Shown piece by piece: positions 60,878 through 64,000 of a stretch of DNA of 64,000 nucleotides. This DNA comes from Zobellia uliginosa (GTDB lineage Bacteria > Bacteroidota > Bacteroidia > Flavobacteriales > Flavobacteriaceae). The notes under the pieces are model-generated. The model was not told the DNA's origin. It made no database searches and saw only the letters and a list, made by a program, of their open reading frames with translations. Location: positions 806,001 through 870,000 of the forward strand of contig NZ_FTOB01000004.1 of the NCBI RefSeq assembly GCF_900156625.1, read 5' to 3'. Position 1 is the stretch's first letter; each line of letters opens with the position of its first letter. The position numbers were made by a program, and so were the translations under genes.

Positions 60878-61214
60878 ACTGTTTGTTTTTGTAATGGCCG
60901 AACTTTTGTCGGGTGGCCATTGGTGATATATCTAAAAATGAACTTTGTTGGTATGTTGGTTATGTCGTATTCAACTTTGATCGTACTACTGGCAAGAAGA
61001 ACTGCAAGCATTGAAAGGGGGGCGCTTAGCTGCCAAGTGGCAAGGCATAGGGTGCAAGTTAGTGTACCAAGGACTTTTAAGAAAGCGCTTTTAGGGCAAA
61101 AAGAGTGAATTGTAATCATAAATAGGTCTCGTTCAGGTGCCGTGTTCGTAGGTTTCTTGTTCCCATGTTCGCAGTTGCGCTATTCTAGGCCTGGCCTGGT
61201 AAATACTAATTTTT
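60878..61214. other. Intergenic gap before the glycerophosphodiesterase gene
   Basis: Frames of 60-80 codons exist on both strands but overlap each other and match no family. I see no promoter that stands out. Confidence 0.5.
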
Positions 61215-62165
61215 TTATCGATGGAGCTTTTTACTACGCAGGTAATTTATCAGTAATTGTGGGCGATCGGTCTGTATGATGTCGATATGGTTATCTATAT
61301 ACCAATCGTAAATCGAGGGGTCTAAGACGGCTTTTTCATCATCGTGGCCCCCATTGTGTTGTGGCCATAATGAATTGACCCATACCGAAGCACCTTTTTT
61401 TCTGATTTCGTCAAAATCCTGTATGATGGAAATGGTATCTTGGGGGGCGGTAAATTCAAATGCAACGGGTATGTCTTGGGTGAGATAGCTATCTATGGTT
61501 TGCTTGGCATCCGGGTCGTCCAATCGCACTATGGGCATAAAGAATACCTTGTCTAGATATTCCCCGAATTCTTCCTTTACTTGGCTATAAGGAATATTTC
61601 CCTTGATCACTACCTGGTTCTGGGTACCTGTCTTCTTTACCATTTGATAGCATTTATCGAAGATGTCGTAACTCTTGTCCAGATTGACCAAAATTTTTCC
61701 TTTACAAAGTTGTAAGGCCTCTTCCAAGGTGGGGATTTTGTGCGGGGTGCTATGTCCGATCCCGTCTTTTAAATGGAGTGTTTGCAGGTATTCCCAGCTC
61801 AGGTCCGATACGTTTCCGCTCCCTGTAGTGGTGCGGTCAATGGATCCATCGTGCATTAATATCAGTTGGCCGTCCTTGGTTTCCCTGACATCTATTTCGA
61901 CCATGTCTACGCCCATATCGATACAGTTTTGAATGGCCTGTAAGGAGTTTTCCGGGGCATTGCGCCAATCACCTCTATGCGCCACCACGATTACTTGGTC
62001 GTTGTGCGAATCGGTAAGGTTGGCAATAAGGTCTTCTACGCTAGGTTTCTTTGTTTGTTTTGCCTCCGTGCGGGGCGGGTCGATCGGGGTGTCGTCCTTA
62101 ACCTGTTGGTTGCAGGCCGTTAGGCTAATTACCAGGGTCAACAACCCTATTACTTTTTTAGGCAT
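61215..62165 (-). CDS. Glycerophosphodiester phosphodiesterase lipoprotein
   Basis: A 316-residue lipoprotein (lipobox LTAC, Cys18). The GDPD TIM barrel shows VVAHRGDWRNAPENSLQAIQ (catalytic His and Arg), DMVEIDVRETKDGQLILMHD (metal-binding Glu, Asp and second His), DRTTTGSGNVSDL and the C-terminal WYIDNHIDIIQTDRPQLL. It hydrolyses glycerophosphodiesters to glycerol-3-phosphate and an alcohol in the periplasm. I use ATG 62165, because a TTG two codons earlier is less usual. It lies 69 bp after susD and belongs to the same direction as the alkaline phosphatase-like gene. Confidence 0.93.
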   Translation of the reverse strand: MPKKVIGLLTLVISLTACNQQVKDDTPIDPPRTEAKQTKKPSVEDLIANLTDSHNDQVIVVAHRGDWRNAPENSLQAIQNCIDMGVDMVEIDVRETKDGQLILMHDGSIDRTTTGSGNVSDLSWEYLQTLHLKDGIGHSTPHKIPTLEEALQLCKGKILVNLDKSYDIFDKCYQMVKKTGTQNQVVIKGNIPYSQVKEEFGEYLDKVFFMPIVRLDDPDAKQTIDSYLTQDIPVAFEFTAPQDTISIIQDFDEIRKKGASVWVNSLWPQHNGGHDDEKAVLDPSIYDWYIDNHIDIIQTDRPQLLINYLRSKKLHR

Positions 62166-62233
62166 CGTCAAAAGGGTTTTTTGTGTGAATTAAAGGGGGG
62201 CGGGACTATTTTTCCGCCCCCCTCTTGATGGTT

Positions 62234-63622
62234 TTAGTATCCCGGATTTTGAACAAGTGCGGGGTCTGCAGCTATCTGACTGGCAGGAAGCGGCAACAAC
62301 AATTTGCTGTCATCGGTAATGCCTAGAACGCTTTTGGCCCTTCCTTGACGTAAGAGATCGAACCAACGATGGCCTTCCCATACCAATTCCAATCTTCTCT
62401 GAAGGTCGATTTCCCCAAAGACGGATTCTTTGTCGGTTGCCCCGGTATAGGCGCCCAAGTTTGCTCGGTTTCTGACTTCATCCAAGTAATCGATGGCTTC
62501 CGCTCCATTGCCCAGTTCGTTCTCGATTTCGGCCAACATTAAAAGAACATCGGCATAGCGAAGTACTACCCAGTCGCTACCTGAATCGGCTACCACGGTA
62601 GTAGGTACGGCAATTTTATTGTTAAATGCCAGTCCTGATTCCAAGGTCTTGACGTAGACATCTTTACGGGCATCGGCCTCGGTATACAGGGCGTAAAAGT
62701 CAGGTTTAAGAACACCGTGTCCTTTGGTGCCGGTCATGTTTTCCTCGACCCTTCCCGTAGGGTTGAACATTCGGTAGGCATCAGAGCCCTCGGTGTTTGA
62801 ACTTAGGCCCGAAGCATATTGTACGACAAAAATGAGTTCGTCGTTCAATTCGTTTTCCAAAGAAAAGACTTGGTCGGCCGCTATGAGCTTATGCGTCTTT
62901 GATTCTACTACGGCATCTAAATATGACTTGGCCTTGGCGTAATCTTTCAAGGTCAGGTAAACTTTACCCAATAAGGTCTGTGCGGCCGTTTTTACAACTC
63001 GGCCTTTGTTATCGTCATTGCGTGCCGGTAATAGGCCTACCGCTTCGTCAAGGTCGCTTATAATCTGTGGGTATACCTCACTGACCGGAGTTCGGGTTTG
63101 ACCGAAATAATCTTGTGGGTTGGCTACCTCGTCGATTACCAAGGGCACATCGCCGAAAGTACGCACCAAATTAAAATAGAGCATGGCCCTTATGAATAGC
63201 ATTTCGCCTTTTCTTGCGTCTTTGGTGGCCTCTTCAGCGAATTCAATATCCTGAATTCTATTGATGACAATGTTGGCCCTTTGTATTCCTTGATAACTAT
63301 CTTCCCAAACATCGGCAATGAGTTCACTCTGGGGGATGACGTTAAAATCGTCTAACATACCATAAACACCACCATCATTGGCCGGGGTCTCATCATAGGC
63401 ATCTTCACCGGGCAACTCGCCTACGGCAGGCATGGCCGTATTGTAAATACCTGTTAATTGAAGTGTGGCAAAAACGGCGTTTACGGCTTCTTCCAATTCG
63501 GTCTCGTTCGTGTAAAAGTTATCGGCGACCTTTGATGTGTTCGGGTTTTGTATAAGTTCCTTTTCGCAACTTGTCACAACCAAGGCCATGACAAAGATCA
63601 GTATATATAGATACTTCTTCAT
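62234..63622 (-). CDS. SusD/RagB-family surface lipoprotein
   Basis: A 462-residue outer-membrane lipoprotein with lipobox VTSC (Cys19). The SusD landmarks are NFYTNETELEEAVNAVFATL near the start, IQRANIVINRIQDIEFAEEA, the TPR-like LFIRAMLYFNLVRTFGDVPL, and the C-terminal LRYADVLLMLAEIENELGNG with YLDEVRNRANLGAY and LELVWEGHRWFDLLRQGRAK. Together with the SusC receptor it forms a lid-and-channel pair that imports oligomers. It lies 19 bp downstream of susC. The substrate is unknown; the neighbouring phosphatase and phosphodiesterase suggest phosphorylated molecules. Confidence 0.96.
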   Translation of the reverse strand: MKKYLYILIFVMALVVTSCEKELIQNPNTSKVADNFYTNETELEEAVNAVFATLQLTGIYNTAMPAVGELPGEDAYDETPANDGGVYGMLDDFNVIPQSELIADVWEDSYQGIQRANIVINRIQDIEFAEEATKDARKGEMLFIRAMLYFNLVRTFGDVPLVIDEVANPQDYFGQTRTPVSEVYPQIISDLDEAVGLLPARNDDNKGRVVKTAAQTLLGKVYLTLKDYAKAKSYLDAVVESKTHKLIAADQVFSLENELNDELIFVVQYASGLSSNTEGSDAYRMFNPTGRVEENMTGTKGHGVLKPDFYALYTEADARKDVYVKTLESGLAFNNKIAVPTTVVADSGSDWVVLRYADVLLMLAEIENELGNGAEAIDYLDEVRNRANLGAYTGATDKESVFGEIDLQRRLELVWEGHRWFDLLRQGRAKSVLGITDDSKLLLPLPASQIAADPALVQNPGY

Positions 63623-63640
63623 TTTAATTTCTTTTTATAT

Positions 63641-64000
63641 TTAGTATGATATTTTAAGACCTACCGTGTAAGTGCTGGAAATAGGGTAGTTTCCTCCGGT
63701 AGTATAGCCCGACTCTAAGATGTTGCTAGAAGTTCCATCTGGGTTCCAACCTCTCCATTTTGTTGAGGTAAAGAGGTTGTTGCCCGATACGTACACTTGA
63801 AGGGCCGATACCTTTAACTTGTCTAATAGATTTTGTTGAAAGTCGTATCCCAAACGAAGATCCCTAAACCTAAAGTAATCGCCATTACCTTCCTCTACGG
63901 TTACTGAGCTCCTTAAAATCTTCCTTGAGTTTGAGAAGTTACCGAAATTCGGTTGTCCTAAGAATCCATCAGGATTGTTTACCGGATGGTATCTGTTTTC
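63641..64000 (-). CDS. SusC/RagA-family TonB-dependent receptor (3' end)
   Basis: The last 119 residues of a SusC-type outer-membrane receptor; the gene continues past the window's right edge. Visible are NRYHPVNNPDGFLGQPNFGN, a likely extracellular loop, then YFRFRDLRLGYDF, LQVYVSGNNLFTSTKWRGWN and the C-terminal strand NYPISSTYTVGLKISY, the usual end of SusC receptors with the terminal aromatic residue. The stop at 63641-63643 is followed closely by susD. Confidence 0.93.
   Translation of the reverse strand, partial: ENRYHPVNNPDGFLGQPNFGNFSNSRKILRSSVTVEEGNGDYFRFRDLRLGYDFQQNLLDKLKVSALQVYVSGNNLFTSTKWRGWNPDGTSSNILESGYTTGGNYPISSTYTVGLKISY

Noticed and set aside
60874-61119. An 81-codon minus-strand frame before the alkaline phosphatase-like gene.
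   Set aside because: A competing plus-strand frame covers the same bases, and neither matches a family. It has hydrophobic content but no gene-like start.

Overview
The window looks like chromosomal DNA of a marine member of the Flavobacteriaceae (Bacteroidota), close in style to Zobellia or Maribacter; no 16S gene is present, so genus is inference. Pointers are TAnnTTTG-type -7 boxes, a SusC/SusD pair, a flavobacterial carotenoid cluster, DUF2795, DUF4105 and CarbopepD_reg_2 proteins, and the absence of Shine-Dalgarno sequences. Nearly everything is intact coding DNA. One tRNA gene (Leu, GAG) is present. I saw no insertion sequence, prophage, CRISPR array or rRNA.

Layout. 1-31 kb is mostly core: the 5' part of secA, a cobalamin adenosyltransferase, an ABC-F protein, pssA, lptB, tatC, kdsD, recQ, an LD-carboxypeptidase, rluF, a DUF2339/DUF3999 membrane pair, a serine hydrolase, two SurA-like folding factors, a MoxR ATPase, aconitase and two tandem TlpA-like thioredoxins, one without active-site cysteines. 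27.7-31.4 kb is an operon merR-crtI-crtB-crtZ, whose MerR protein carries the CarH-type B12 photoreceptor signatures.

31.9-38.5 kb is the most interesting part: a tightly packed operon with a stand-alone receiver, an H-NOX haem protein, a PAS histidine kinase, a FIST-domain (NosP-like) sensor, a second histidine kinase, an Hpt protein and a LytTR response regulator, followed by a 38-residue membrane peptide. Together they contain every step of a two-input phosphorelay that would read nitric oxide or a related signal.

38.6-51.1 kb is an exopolysaccharide-type locus: a TPR/beta-barrel protein, a GH5-like hydrolase, an Ig-like lipoprotein, a large multi-pass membrane protein, a Wzx-like flippase, a GT4 glycosyltransferase, and a rare fusion of a receiver domain to a GT2 glycosyltransferase. 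The same LytTR-type box (CATTCGTCTACAGTTAAG or a close variant) lies 61-62 bp upstream of the -7 box at three promoters: the sensor operon, the small peptide and the flippase/glycosyltransferase operon. I infer that the sensor locus and the polysaccharide locus form one circuit, with LytTR controlling transcription and the receiver-GT2 fusion possibly controlled directly by phosphorylation.

51.2-64 kb is accessory: a TetR regulator with matching palindromic operators before itself and before a carboxymuconolactone-decarboxylase-like gene, a short remnant of a short-chain dehydrogenase, a DsbA/FrnE-like protein, a DUF5060 putative glycoside hydrolase, an MscS channel, a universal stress protein, and a group (alkaline phosphatase superfamily protein, glycerophosphodiesterase, SusD, 3' end of SusC) that looks like scavenging of phosphorylated organic compounds.
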